Shown one piece after another: positions 12,501 to 24,012 of a stretch of DNA of 64,000 bases. How positions within the stretch are numbered: the first letter of the stretch is position 1; every line of letters starts with the position of its first letter. The translations under genes were made by a program, and so were the position numbers. The notes under the pieces were generated by a model, which ran no database searches, was not told the DNA's origin, and saw only the letters and a list, made by a program, of their open reading frames with translations. Source of the DNA: Euryodendron excelsum (Eukaryota > Streptophyta > Magnoliopsida > Ericales > Pentaphylacaceae); NCBI GenBank assembly GCA_033060915.1, contig CM065389.1, positions 8,164,001-8,228,000 of the forward strand. The letters run 5' to 3'.

Positions 12501-14430
12501 AGTGATTCTCAATCTCTAGGCGAAATATCTTACATATTAGTTTAAATGATTTTTTGTTTCACTTGTTCTTTTTAAAATTTTCATTATTGAATATTGTTCT
12601 GCTCATTTTGGATGGAAGAAGATGTTTATTTGATATTGGTTTGATAGTGCAGATGAAAGCAAAAAAAACATATGACACTGCCGCAGTTTCAGCTATTCAA
12701 AAGGCACAAACTCCCAACCTAGAAAACTCTATGATTGCAGTTGATAGCACATTAGAACAACAGATAGAGGATTTCGATGACTTAATTGATGAAGATACTT
12801 TGTTTACAGCCGAAGATTCAAAGAGGCCTGAGTTGCCACAAGGTTTGGATTTTTGGACGGTGTTGATGTGCTTGTCCAGTTATTTTTATGATTACCATAA
12901 AACTAGCATCACTGTCTTTTGTGCAGTGTTATGAAATTTGTTCATTTATTTTTTGATTGAGAACTCTACAAACAAACCTGGGCAGTAATCAGCAGAATAC
13001 TTAAGAAAATTTAATATGCATATCTATGATTATTGTGTTCCTCAAGCTTAACATTCTATTGTATGAAACTTATTCAACAAAAAAAAAACAAAAAAACCTG
13101 TCTGTTGTCTATGTGTGTGTTATTTGGCCCTATACTTTTCATGTTTGTATTAGATTCACTTCTACTTTGGTTTTATAGTTTTACTTGGTGTTAGAATGTT
13201 CTATTTCCTTCCTGCCTGAAAAATTTTCTAAAGATGCGACCTAAAAATATTGCTATTGTTTTTTGTGTGATTGTTTCATATCTAATTCTTCTTGAAGCTC
13301 TTATTCTTTTTAGTTGTTTCATTTGCGTTATACAAAATTTTATGGTTTCATTAAAATTCAAGTTAGCATTATTTGATATGTTAATGAAGCAATGCTTGAT
13401 ATAAAGTTTGCCTTGTGGACGAATTATGGATATGTATGAATAATGCTATTAATTGATAAATGAATAAATCTTTCTCAAATTAAATAGAACTATTAGTTTT
13501 AAATGAGTTCATGGATAATTTCTAACAGCAGTGATGCATCTACGCTCCATAAGTTGATTTATCCCAAAAAAAAAAATAAGGGGGGGCAGGAGTAAGTTAT
13601 AATTAGTCTACTAGAGATGAAAGTATGTGGAGATCAGGATGAATCCGAGGTATTTTTAGTTTCGGAGACCAAAAAAACTTCATGCACATAGCAGCCATAA
13701 GACAGAAAAAAAAAAAGTCTAGTGGTCAGGTAGTACTAAGTACTCGGTACTCATCTCTATCAAATGATGACACGTGGCGTGTGAATATACCACTAACCTG
13801 AATTTATAGAGTAGTGGAAAGACTTTTAAGAAAACACCTTATTAGAATTTGCTATATGGTATTTTTCCTTAGAAATCTCTCTACTGCACCACAAATACAG
13901 GTTGTTGATGTCTTCACATGCCATGTGTCATTATTTAATGGCGATTACTACTGAGTACTCAGTACTACTTGACTACTGGACTATTTTTCCATAAGACATG
14001 TTATATTATATTTTCTACTCAGCAGTTGGTGAATATACTGCTCAATACCAATATTAGAAAGAAAGAAAAAAAAAATGATGACCTCCCTTGGACAAACTAC
14101 TTCAAGCCTTGGGTGTTTTGTTGAAAATAATTATGATCATTAAACTTATATCCTTTTTATGTTCTCATATCAGATGAAAGTTATCTTATACGGGAACGAA
14201 TACGTGAAAGAAATCGTCTCTACCAACGTAGACGCCGAGCACGAATGACAGAAGAGCAAAGGGACCGTGAAAAGGAGAAAAGACGGCAGTATATGCAAAA
14301 TCGTAGAGTTCAGCCTGTTAGTTCTGAAATGCCGCTATCTATACCAGTTAGTTACGAAAGTTCAAAGGAAAGCAAACAAAGCATACGCTCCAGTCAGCAG
14401 CTTGGAGAATCTCCTATCGTTGAAATGTAA
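9568..14430 (+). CDS. DRE2: Anamorsin/DRE2-like N-terminal domain with a non-homologous Arg-rich C-terminus
   Basis: Anamorsin (DRE2/CIAPIN1) carries electrons in cytosolic Fe-S cluster assembly. Its N-terminus is a degenerate methyltransferase fold and its C-terminus holds the cysteine motifs that bind clusters. Exons here: 9568-9700, 10922-11088, 11180-11311, 12653-12842, 14174-14430. They join in frame to 292 codons plus stop. Residues 1-207 match plant DRE2: LRIITQAS, LAKVLKPGG in the SAM-fold remnant, MKAKK, and the linker DLIDEDTLFTAEDSKRPELP. DRE2 then continues into a Cys-rich CIAPIN1 domain, but here exon 5 gives an Arg-rich segment (RERIRERNRLYQRRRRARMT, then EEQRDREKEKRRQYMQNRR) and a Ser-rich tail ending SPIVEM. 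I found no Cys-rich CIAPIN1 exon in intron 4 or downstream to about 15.4 kb. It may be a neofunctionalised paralog or a decaying copy. A remote alternative is that exon 5 belongs to a separate gene. Confidence 0.8.
13705..13989. mobile_element. Mutator-type MITE with 9-bp target duplication, in intron 4 of the DRE2-like gene
   Basis: CATAAGACA occurs at 13696-13704 and again at 13990-13998. Between them lies a 285-bp unit with terminal inverted repeats of about 75 bp. The left end has AGTCTAGTGGTCAGGTAG; the right end, reverse-complemented, has AGTCCAGTAGTCAAGTAG. Similarity continues inward through GATGACACGTGG against AATGACACATGG. A 9-bp duplication with long TIRs is the hallmark of Mutator-like elements. 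It has no coding capacity. Confidence 0.88.
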
Positions 14431-14712
14431 AAAGACCACGTCATGGGAGAAGTGAAGCTTTGTAGCAATCGAAGGACTGTCACAGTTGGACATAGGGAGG
14501 TGAAAGGAAGTTTATACTTGAGCTGCTATTGCTGCTGCTATGTTACCTGATTGTGTGAATATAAACCCTGTATAGTTCTGGAAAGGGAGAACAGGTACCT
14601 TCTTAGCATGAGGAGATGCTGCCACCCTCTTATCAATTGTACAATTTAATGTGGATAAGGGAATTGTTCAAGATTAGGCCGGGGTCTCTTCCAGCCCCTA
14701 TTGTATACAAAG

Positions 14713-14746
<34 letters not shown>

Positions 14747-15643
14747 ATATTCTTTTTTATCAAGAACTGATAGGTGTATTCAAGTCTGAGTTCATCAAGG
14801 TTTTAACAATGTCATCTTAATATTTATTGCACTGGCATATTAATTTTCAGTTGCTAACAGGCTTCAAGGAAATTCTATTGCTGTTCTTCTGCAGTAATAT
14901 CGCATCTTCTTCTGCTTCTGCTGCTGCTTCTTTGTTGCTAGTTGATCTTCTTGGTTGAATTGGTGCCTTCTACAGAATTCTTCAGCCACCACCGAAACTT
15001 TATTCCTCAGTAAATCAGTCCACCAGAAAATAGTTCAAATGAAAATGCTAGCATCAGTGTCACTGGTGTTGGTTGCTCGCCAACGGATGTTAGCCACCTC
15101 TGGTTCAAATTTAGCTCATTTTTTTTTTAGTTACATAAACACGACTAAAAATAGTTCAAATGGCATCTTACAATTTTGTAAAGTTAAACTTCAAATCCCT
15201 CCATTTCAAATCCATTCATCCAAACGGGCCTTAATGCCTTTGACCCAAAATGAAACAAAGAGGATAATTTGGTCAATTTGTCCAAACACCATTGTTTTCC
15301 TTTCCGTGTGGTCGCACATGTACTTGCTGTTTGACATAAATTAGAAAAGGGCCCAAGAAAGTAGAACTAGCTCGTAGCTGCCATGTGCTGAGAAAGTGAC
15401 TTTTGGGAAATGTGTAATTTATATATATATATGTGCATATATTTTTTTTTATGTGATAGCTCTCTTGCACAAATAAAATACACTACAAGTTGATTTTCTG
15501 TCATATACCCACCTTGTTTTTCTCTCCAGAAAGAGAAAAGCTAAATCTGTGAGAAGGAAAGAAAGAGGCTCCCTGAGGCAAACATGCTAAAGAGCCATGA
15601 AGAAAACCAAGACCACAAAGAAGAGGACGAAAAAACTGGTACA

Positions 15644-15674
<31 letters not shown>

Positions 15675-16984
15675 ATCTAATATACGTAGGGAGAGATATG
15701 TAGTTACTAAAAGCAAAAGAATTCCTTACACTTTGAAGAGGGCCCGGATGGTCTGCTTTTGAATCATGTTGTTGTTGGGTGTCACGAATATTAAGACCTT
15801 GTTTGGTGTTATATTTTCCTTTTTCTTTCTTCCATGAGAACTGTAGTGTGGTTTTTAACAATCTTTATTTCTATTTTCAAACACCTTCAGGTTTAAGTCT
15901 AAAATGACTCAAACTTCAAATTACTTAACTGTTACATGCATAACTTACTACGATGCATGAATGATCTTGGTTTTTGGTAAATTTATTATCATTTATATAT
16001 ATGAAATGTACATTATTTATAGCACAAAGTAAGAGCCAAATGGATTTAGTTATTTAATGCTTGGTTGCTGAAAAAATTGGAGTTTAAAGAAAAAAGAAAA
16101 AGAAGATGGTTTTAGATCTTGTGGTTATTTTCATTTGCAGGGCCAATGGTGTGCTGGAGTAATGGCAGTGGTGTCAGCCTGGGTGTTTTGCTCAATTGGG
16201 GGTCAATTAATCAAATGGATTTGATTGATTGAAGGCATTGGAAGTCAAAATCTCCCATTTTATTCCCCACCTTCCCTCTCCCTCCCCTCACACCCCACCC
16301 ACCCACCCCCCCCTCTCCTTTTGTAGTCTGATATTGGCATGAACAGGCTCAATCAAGAAATTTTGATAGTTTTCCTGATGTACAAAGCACAACCGTTACT
16401 TTTATATGTATTTTTTTTTTTTTTGGCCTTTTCCTATCGAGGGAACCACAACGGTATTGTGAGTGGTTTTCACAATTTCGGTATTCAACAGGAAAAAAAA
16501 ATTAGTCAAAGTAACTTTTTTATTTCAATTCTAGTGAATGGTGCTTTTGCAAAACAACTACTCTAATGAAAACTGTATAATTTGGTTCAACCACAGTTTT
16601 GGTTTTAGAGCCCTGGGCAAAGCCAGGCTGACACCAGCACAACACAGTGCAGCCTTGAGCACATGCATGTATAAGTGCACCATCTGCTATATATCTGCAG
16701 GGTACTGTTTGGGTGTCCCAAGGAAATGGGATAGATCCATTGGGAAAAGTTCATTACATTTTCAAAGCATTGTTTCATGAAACACTCGACTCCAAAATAA
16801 GACGGGTACAAGTCTCCCTTGCAACCAATTACCTACCTTTTCATACATATCATGGTGTAAACTGTGAAGCATCTGCATTTGATGCCATCACTGGTTTATC
16901 AGCTCATTTTCCATCCAAAAGAATCAGTGCACCCTATGGGACTTGGAGCAAGAAAAATTGAACTGCTTATAGCAGCCACTTTAT
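14431..16984. other. 3' UTR and gene-free spacer with microsatellites
   Basis: After the stop at 14430 there is a probable 3' UTR with a TA/GT repeat at about 14717-14745. The rest is AT-rich non-coding DNA with a (CT)n tract at 15643-15671. I see no supported gene; the open frames here are short and compositionally biased. Confidence 0.6.
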
Positions 16985-17100
16985 TTTTTATTTTTTGATA
17001 CAAGGCAAATGGGGAAAGGGAATGGGCCGGTGGAGTTTGAACTATACCAAATGAGCAGGTCCATAGGGTTTAACCACTGAGTCAAACCTATTACTCATAG
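16985..17100 (-). mobile_element. tRNA-derived SINE, minus strand
   Basis: Read on the minus strand, the element has a tRNA-like A box (GACTCAGTGGTTAAAC, 17068-17083), a B box (GTTCAAACTCC, 17032-17042), then CACCGGCCC and TTGCCTTGTAT before an A-rich tail. The same order and 3' end occur in the plus-strand copy at 46190-46305, so the two are members of one SINE family. The outer borders are approximate. Confidence 0.75.
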
Positions 17101-18077
17101 CAGCCACCGTTGAAGCAACGTAAATTGGCTTGCTTGTGTAAGGCTGATGGTTCCGAAACTAATAACAGCTCTCATCCCTTCTTCACATAGTGAGAGGCTA
17201 AATTCAATTGTCAACTCAGGCTTCTGAATGTAAAGCTTTCTGAAACCAGCAACAGATAAAATAAAATAAAACAAAAAACAAGCTGCTAAAAGAAGTTGTT
17301 ATTCTTTAAGTTGCATGCGTGGCCAAGAACAGTTGAAGTTCAGTGTTAGAGGTGCTAAATGGCTCCTCAAAGGCAGAGTAGGATAATCTGATTCTTATGG
17401 TCTGTAAACAATGTAAGTCTCCTATACTCATATAAAACTAAGATACAATGCAATCATAAATGGCAACAAAACAAAAATGTATGAATAACCTACAGACATA
17501 CCATTTCATAAGATCGAAAATTCAATATTGCCATGGTAGAATCCATCAACCTTTGAAAGCTCAAAATTCTTCAAAACGCACTCCTAAGGGAGAATCAAAT
17601 TACTTAACACTATAATTTGCATACCCGGGGACATTTTACTATTCCAAAATATCTACAGATTGAAAAAGAAAGCAAAAAGTCATTTACATGATGATGATAA
17701 AAGAGTGCTTGGCTCTTGCTAGCTGGATTACTAATCAGAAATCATCACAAGCAGTAAGAAAGTACTGGTTCTATTGTTTCACTCCAGAAAAGTAGTTTCA
17801 ATCTAAGTGTTTGATGCAATAAGAGCCCAGTAGAATTCGTTAAATCCACAGCTCTTACAACTACCATGGCTACTGAGACCCCTGTGATACATTGCTGCAT
17901 GTTGAAACTCTTCAAGTGGCTTATCCTCTTCTGTACTTCTACTGGATAATTGAAATCAAAAGCTTTCAGTCTTCTCCTTCACATGAAGCATAATTATTGT
18001 TAAATCTACGTCTTAAAAACCTTCGAATCATTCCTTGTTTGAATGTTTATCTCCCATTAGGTAGTGCTAGAAAAAAG
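17101..18077. other. Spacer downstream of the HVA22 fusion gene
   Basis: About 1 kb of AT-rich DNA between the SINE and the stop codon of the minus-strand gene. The part nearest 18077 should be that gene's 3' UTR. No other feature is supported. Confidence 0.5.
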
Positions 18078-20404
18078 TTAGCCTCTGCGATACCACCTCC
18101 CTTGAGCATCCTCCTTGATAATATTGCAAAGCCTATTGGGAAAATCAGCTGGCCCGAGAACAACATCACTTCCCACAAGATCCATCTTTGAAAGATGATC
18201 AGCAGCTCTGTTAGTTTCACGCCACGAGTGAGAAACTTTGTACTTCTCAAACTTCTTCAGGTGTATCCAAATGTGCTTCAAACAACTACTAGCCCTTGAA
18301 CCATATGGCTGCTCTTTGTTAATCGTTTTCACCACGCTCATTGAGTCAGATTCGACCCATATTACTTTAATCCCCAGCCCCAATGCAATTACAAGGCCTC
18401 TCCATATAGCCCATAGTTCAACCAAGAAAATATCATCTGTATGAGCTTTGGAGACATAAGCACATATAGCATCACCCTTGTAATCACGGAGCAAACCACC
18501 AAAACTAGCATTATCTGGATTGACAGATCCATCAGTGTTCAGTTTTGTCCAACCAAATTCTGGCTTTTTCCACGAACACCAACTAATTGATCTTGTAACT
18601 GGACTTAAAATACTGCTCAACTTTGTAAAGTTGACCCATTTGATTTGGTTTAAGTTCCTAGGCAAAGTCATCCTATCTTCTGTCTTCATTGCTAAAGAAA
18701 AGCAGACTGTTTTTTTCACTACCATTTCATTTCTTCTATGTTCCTCTTCCTTGTCTTTGTGCTTCTTTCCCTTGAAATGTGTTTCCAAACATTTTTTGCT
18801 GGTAGTGCTGACCAGACACAGAGCACAGCTCCACTCCTTCTGAACTTTCTTCGGACTTGTTGGCCGTTTCAGATAACTTTCTATGTTATCATGATTAGAT
18901 TTGGATTCACCCTGTGACAAACGTACATTAGAATTTATGATTGTGTCAATGTAAGCTTACGGTAACCAAAATACAGCACGTTGGAGTAGCTTAGACTCTT
19001 GACTGGCTAGTGCTTTGATGTTGCTTCTTAGGGGTGAGGCCTCAAGAGTTGCATATTTAAGAAGCCAGAGGTTTAACAAGCTAATAACCAATGCCAATGA
19101 AGAGTAAAACCTTAACAACTCTAAAATCCTTAACAGCGACCAAAAATGGGGTTATTCCGATGTTCAAATTCAGTGCATAAGTCAGCTGACAAATTTACCT
19201 CGTAAATGACAAATTTATCCAATTCTTCCTCTCTCTTTTCTCTGGCGTAGCTCTCTGCTGCATCAAGAAAGTCATTCTGCTCATTCAACACGCAACCCTT
19301 TCTCTCTGGGATGAGTAAAATGTCACTTTTTTGTGTAATCCCAGAAATGTAGGGCCTAATGAAGTGCAAATAGACAAAAGATGCGCCGCGAAAGTAAGGT
19401 ACCACCAGCAAGAGGATGGCTATGCCCTTTGCATAAGGCCAAAAGGGGAGCCTGAAGGCAAACAAGTAACCAATGAGAATCAATCATTTCTTGACAGAGA
19501 AGTATACATCAAAAAAGCTGCTCCCCCAAACAGGCTTCTTGTCAATTACCCAATTCAACATGAAGTAAATGGAACAAAAAAAAATTTAATGTGATCCAAA
19601 ATTAAAAAATTGTAGGATATTCGAGAAGTTATGCATAATCCAATTGTGCATCTCATCTAAGATCAATGAGTTTATATTAAGCATGCTCAAATTCAACTTC
19701 ATACAGTCTCTCTCATTCATAATGAAGCAAATTACATTGATGAAATTTTTTCCTAAAATTTTCATATTACAGTGAATAACAATAAAAGCAAAAAAAGATT
19801 TACCATGCCAGAAGCTTCGCAAGCATGGACTCCAAGATTACGGCAACAGAACACACAACCCAATAGGTGAGACATGCTTGATAATTGGAGTGTTTATTAC
19901 TCTCTATTGCCAGGATCGAAGCATACCTATTTATGTAAATCAAGAAAATTCGAAGTCTCGCTACATTCAGATCAGATTATAAATCAAGGTACAAATTTGG
20001 AGAATACATTGTTTTAGTATTATAAGAGAAACATGAAAGGACTTGAGAGCAGAGAGCTACTTACAAAGGACACACCAGAATAAATGAAGGCCTGTCAGTC
20101 ATCAAAAACAAAGCATAACAAAAATGGGTATTATACATTCAGATGAAATTTTTAAACCTTTCAAGCAACGGTAATATGTTCTTAAACCAAAATCAAAACT
20201 TTCCCAAGAATGAAATAAAGTATATATAAATCAAGAACATAACAACCCCTCAAGAATTGCGCCTCAAATTGATAATACAGAACTTTCAAAACTCAAATGG
20301 CATAGGAGAAATAGAAAGAAAGAAAAAAAAAAAAAGATGACATACCAAGCAAGAACATTGAAGAACTGGAGCATTATCCACCTGAGACAACTACCTAAAC
20401 TCAT
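18078..20404 (-). CDS. HVA22: HVA22 (TB2/DP1) membrane protein fused to a U1-type zinc finger and an RNase H domain
   Basis: Minus-strand exons: 20404-20346, 20091-20065 (only 27 nt), 19926-19804, 19451-19199 and 18911-18078. They join in frame to 431 residues. Residues 1-154 are an HVA22/REEP-type reticulon-like domain: CPLYASILAIES, TYWVVCSVAVILES, LAWLPFWPYAKGIAI, ASFVYLHFIRPYISG. HVA22 proteins shape tubular ER and are often ABA- or stress-induced. Residues 183-205 form a zf-met/U1 finger, C-x2-C-x12-H-x5-H (CALC...ETHFKGKKH). Residues about 270-400 are a type-1 RNase H fold of the plant LINE (RVT_3) kind. All four acidic residues are present: D281 (LNTDGS), E319 (VELWAI), D343 (ESDS) and D392 (NRAADHLS). 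The finger and RNase H lie in one uninterrupted 834-nt exon. No in-frame ATG lies upstream of 20404. Either this is a conserved chimera or the terminal exon captured retrotransposon RNase H. Confidence 0.88.
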
Positions 20405-21070
20405 TTCATATGTTTTGGGTTTTCTTCCTTCTTTCCTGCTATTGGATTCACGTATGCTACATGCTGAGAATTTTTTTAGTTGTTGGGGAAGAAGAAGAGG
20501 AAGAAACAAAAGACCACATCAAATTTGGGAAAGAAGAGGAAAAGACTTTAGACGAAGACTTGAGAGTGGGAAAGTAAAGCCGCGTAAAAGCAACCGGACG
20601 AGAGCAAAGTAGCGACGATGAATGTAGGGCCCACTGTCCCATTAATTTCCGATTCGTCTGGTTGTGTAAATTGAATTGTTTTATTTTGCTTCGGATTAAT
20701 TAATTTAGACTTTATAAATTTACAAAATAAGTTAAACTTAAGGCTGTTTGGAACTTGAGAGAGGAAAGGGAAATTTTTCTTACCTTTTCTCTTTCTTTGT
20801 TTGATTAAAAATAAGGAAAAAAAATTTTAAATCACTCATTTTCTTTCTCTCTATTCTTTGTTTTTAATTTTTTATTATTTTTTAAAAAACTAAAAAAAAA
20901 TTTATTTTATTTTTCTAAATAGGCTGTTAAAATCAGTATAATCATGGAAGATAATAGATTTTCACTCTCATTATGTCGGGTTTGGTGAACTCACATTGTA
21001 ACTGTGTTTTCGGTTTTTATATCGGATAAAAGGGATGTTGTCCAAGAAAATGCTATCTGAGAACTATTTT
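20405..21070. other. 5' leader of the HVA22 fusion gene and AT-rich spacer
   Basis: On the minus strand, 20405 to about 20650 is pyrimidine-rich and should be the 5' UTR and core promoter of the HVA22 fusion gene. From 20650 to 21070 the sequence is strongly AT-rich without coding signal. Confidence 0.45.
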
Positions 21071-22515
21071 GAGAAATGCTAGCCACAGTTAATTGGTCAG
21101 TCGCCTTTAACCATCGCCCTTGTTAGGACGCCGCGTGTCTGTAATGTTTAAGCCTTTCACCGAAATCGAAAAATGTGAGCCATGATACTTTTGGGTCAGA
21201 TTATAAAAGAATTAAAAAATAAAAACAAAAACCAATGACCTAGGCGGGCTCACAAAAACCATCAGAAGTTAGAGTAAGAATAAATAATTAAAAACTCATG
21301 TGACAGATTGTTTAAACGGAATTTATTTAATAATTTATTATTTATGTTTATAATTTTTTTAAAATATATTTAAATAAATCATTTAAAAAAATAACTTATG
21401 TCTAATTATAGATTTTTTTTAAAATTATTTTTAAATGTGACTTTTTTAAAAATATCTTATAACTTATACTTTATAACTTATAAGCTATTATGTCAAACAC
21501 TTCCATATGCGAGTCTAAAAAAAGAAAAAAGTCCAACTGTAAATAGGGCACTGAAATGAACCAAACAAGTCAAAATTAATAATTAATTATATTTTGACAA
21601 TCTAAACTCTTAACTTAATATTTTTATAAAAAAGAATTCTTTAATTTAATATTACTGTATCTCATTGAACTAAAAATAATTATAATTCATCATCATAAAT
21701 TTAAAAATTAGAGGTTTGTTTGGTTAAAATTTTATAACAATCTTTGACATGAGAAAATGATTTCATAGCTAGAAAATGTTATAAATCATCTCAACATGCT
21801 TAAGAAAATGGTCAAAATAATTCATAAAATTTTATTTTTATAGACCCTCAATTATTGCCCCTATCAATACCAAGGTGATTTTTGAATTATACGTTTGTTA
21901 ACTCGAGACAAAAAAAAAATCTTAGATCGAAAATTATGCAAGTATTAAATTTGTTTCTTTTATTAATAGTGTTAACACAAACTTTAATTTAAAAAAGTAA
22001 CGACTTTTAGTTTAATGGGTAAAATAATACTAAATAATAGTTGAGAAGGTCAAAATGTAATTATTCTTTAATTTTTCTCACCTATTTTAGTATACTAGAC
22101 TACATTGACTCTCTTTTAAAAGTTGAAGGGATTAAATTATATTTTTATTTATTTATTTTATATATACCAAAGTACTATGAACACAAATACTAGATTACAC
22201 ACGTATAATTATATGAACACACATATTTTGTATACATTCATGTTAAGTATGCATATATTACACAAATACATACATACATATATATATATGTATGTGTGTG
22301 TAAATATATATTAACACAAATATTTTATTATACTTGAAAAGAGAGCTATTTTGTCTTGCATAAATCACTTCAATAGGATGTTAGAAAGCTTGAAAAGCAA
22401 CCGGTGCCTTTTCTGGTTGCCATTGCACGAAGGAAGTGAAGTGAAAGGCCACATGTCAACTTATTAGAGCGCCTGTCCAATAGCTGAGTTTTGAACGATT
22501 GTGGCTAGCATTCCC
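21071..22515. mobile_element. Mutator-like TIR element, non-autonomous, 9-bp target duplication
   Basis: AACTATTTT is present at 21062-21070 and again, identically, at 22516-22524. Inside are terminal inverted repeats: GAGAAATGCTAGCCACA on the left, and GGGAATGCTAGCCACAA as the reverse complement of the right end. Similarity resumes further in (ATTGGTCAGTCGCC against ATTGGACAGGCGCT). The 1,445-bp interior is AT-rich with no transposase. A perfect 9-bp duplication and TIRs identify a non-autonomous Mutator-like element. Confidence 0.9.
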
Positions 22516-22524
22516 AACTATTTT

Positions 22525-22955
22525 TACTAGGCAAATAGGTTTATTATATGTTTGGTTCTAGATAAAGAAGGTGAGAATTATATGTATTTATCATAGTGAT
22601 GTACAATGGTCTGGCAGAGCGCATATTAAATTTTTTTCATCGAGATTGAAATCAAATCCCATGTCCACTAAAAATAAAACTATGACTCACAAGTCCGCTT
22701 ATTTAATTTAAAAATATTTTTAATAAATTTTTTCTTTTAAAATAATATAAAATTTTAATATGTAAATTTATTAAAAAAATAAAAATATGTTGTTTTATAT
22801 ATATTTCGAGTCGAGCCGAACTTAAAACTCAATTCTTAAGCCTGCCCATTACATTACTCAAACTTAAAAAATCTCAAATCTTATAAATTATGGGCGGACC
22901 AAGTGAGCTATTAGGCCCGTGGCTATCCTAATTTATTATAAGTTTATACTAACTC
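22525..22955. other. AT-rich intergenic DNA
   Basis: No coding or repeat structure recognised; AT-rich throughout. Confidence 0.5.
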
Positions 22956-23115
22956 TTTTTTTTTTTTTTTTTTTAATAACAAGGGTATTCTCACCTTCAA
23001 TGACACTAATTTCCTGTAAAGAGTTAGCGTAACAACCCATCGCTACGACTCTTCACTTAAATCACAAGTTTAATCCTAAGATGCATCGAACCTTAGACCG
23101 CCATAACTTTATACT
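22956..23115 (-). mobile_element. Poly(A)-tailed retroposon, SINE-like, minus strand
   Basis: A T run at 22956-22974 is followed by about 140 bp of moderately GC-rich sequence. On the minus strand this reads as a body ending in AATACCCTTGTTATT and then poly(A). It contains GGTTCGATGC, a possible degenerate B box. The other SINE family in this window ends differently, so this would be a second family. I could not define the 5' end. Confidence 0.45.
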
Positions 23116-23676
23116 AGCTCTTATCAGGACATTTATTTACTTTTGGAATAACTTATATCAATTCTCATGATTTCAGGTCCCAATTTTGGTGGTACGATGG
23201 TCCTTATTTCTTGTAATTCATCTTTTTTTTTAAATTAATTTTATACTAAAAGGTTGGATTTTTTTTATTAATTTATATACGGATAGGTAGTCATTTAAAA
23301 TGATCCTATTTGACTGTTGTACATTGCTAATTTCAAGAAATGGAATAATCGAAAATCTCAACCCAAAACAAAAAAACAAACGAAACAATAGACCGATGAC
23401 ACACTAATATGTGGATCTGTATCCAACCTTTTACTCCGCAAACGTAAAGGACTTAAAAGTTAAAAGAAATTAAAAAATAAATTTTTATAAAAAGAAGAAA
23501 CTTATTTTGTGAATAAAATATATAACCATCTTTTTGTATATAAATTAATAAAAAAAATCCTACCTTTTGATCTAAAATTAATAAAAAATGTTAAAATTTA
23601 TAATCCAAAAATTAGAAATTAAGGTCAAAAGTTCAAAACTTATAAAAAGCTAAATCCAAATGAAAAAAAAAATCAA

Positions 23677-23892
23677 GGACCCGTTTGGTAACACTGTTAA
23701 TTTTTATTTTTTGTTATGTGTTTTTGCTATTTATTTTTTTTGTATTTTGATGATGGATATTTGTAGACTACAGTTATACCCATTTTAATGGTTTTTGTTT
23801 TTTTAAAATTTTGTAAATAGTTAAAATTAAAAAATATTAAACAATTATTATTTTTTAAAATTTTTTTAAAAAATACGTCCCCAAACAAGGCC
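23677..23892. mobile_element. MITE just upstream of the CLT transporter gene
   Basis: The left end GGACCCGTTTGGTAAC and the reverse complement of the right end, GGCCTTGTTTGGGGAC, form imperfect terminal inverted repeats around a T/A-rich 216-bp unit. Flanks are CAA and TAA, compatible with a decayed 3-bp duplication of PIF/Harbinger type. It ends about 120 bp before the CLT start codon, so it probably sits in the promoter or leader. Confidence 0.6.
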
Positions 23893-24012
23893 TAAACCGG
23901 ATGAAGGGATCTCAAATTCTGAAGTCATTAGCATGTCTTTCCGATTCTTTCTGAGTTGCATTGCGTTGGTCGTTGCTACTGCCTCTCTCTCTCTCTCCCC
24001 CCCCCCTCTCTC

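Noticed and set aside
15120..15235. Possible MITE end (CCAAACGGGCCTTAA)
   Set aside because: The right end looks like a Tourist-type MITE, but I could not find the matching left end.
15793..15900. Possible short MITE starting TTAAGACCTTGTTTGG
   Set aside because: The right end matches only weakly and no target duplication is visible.
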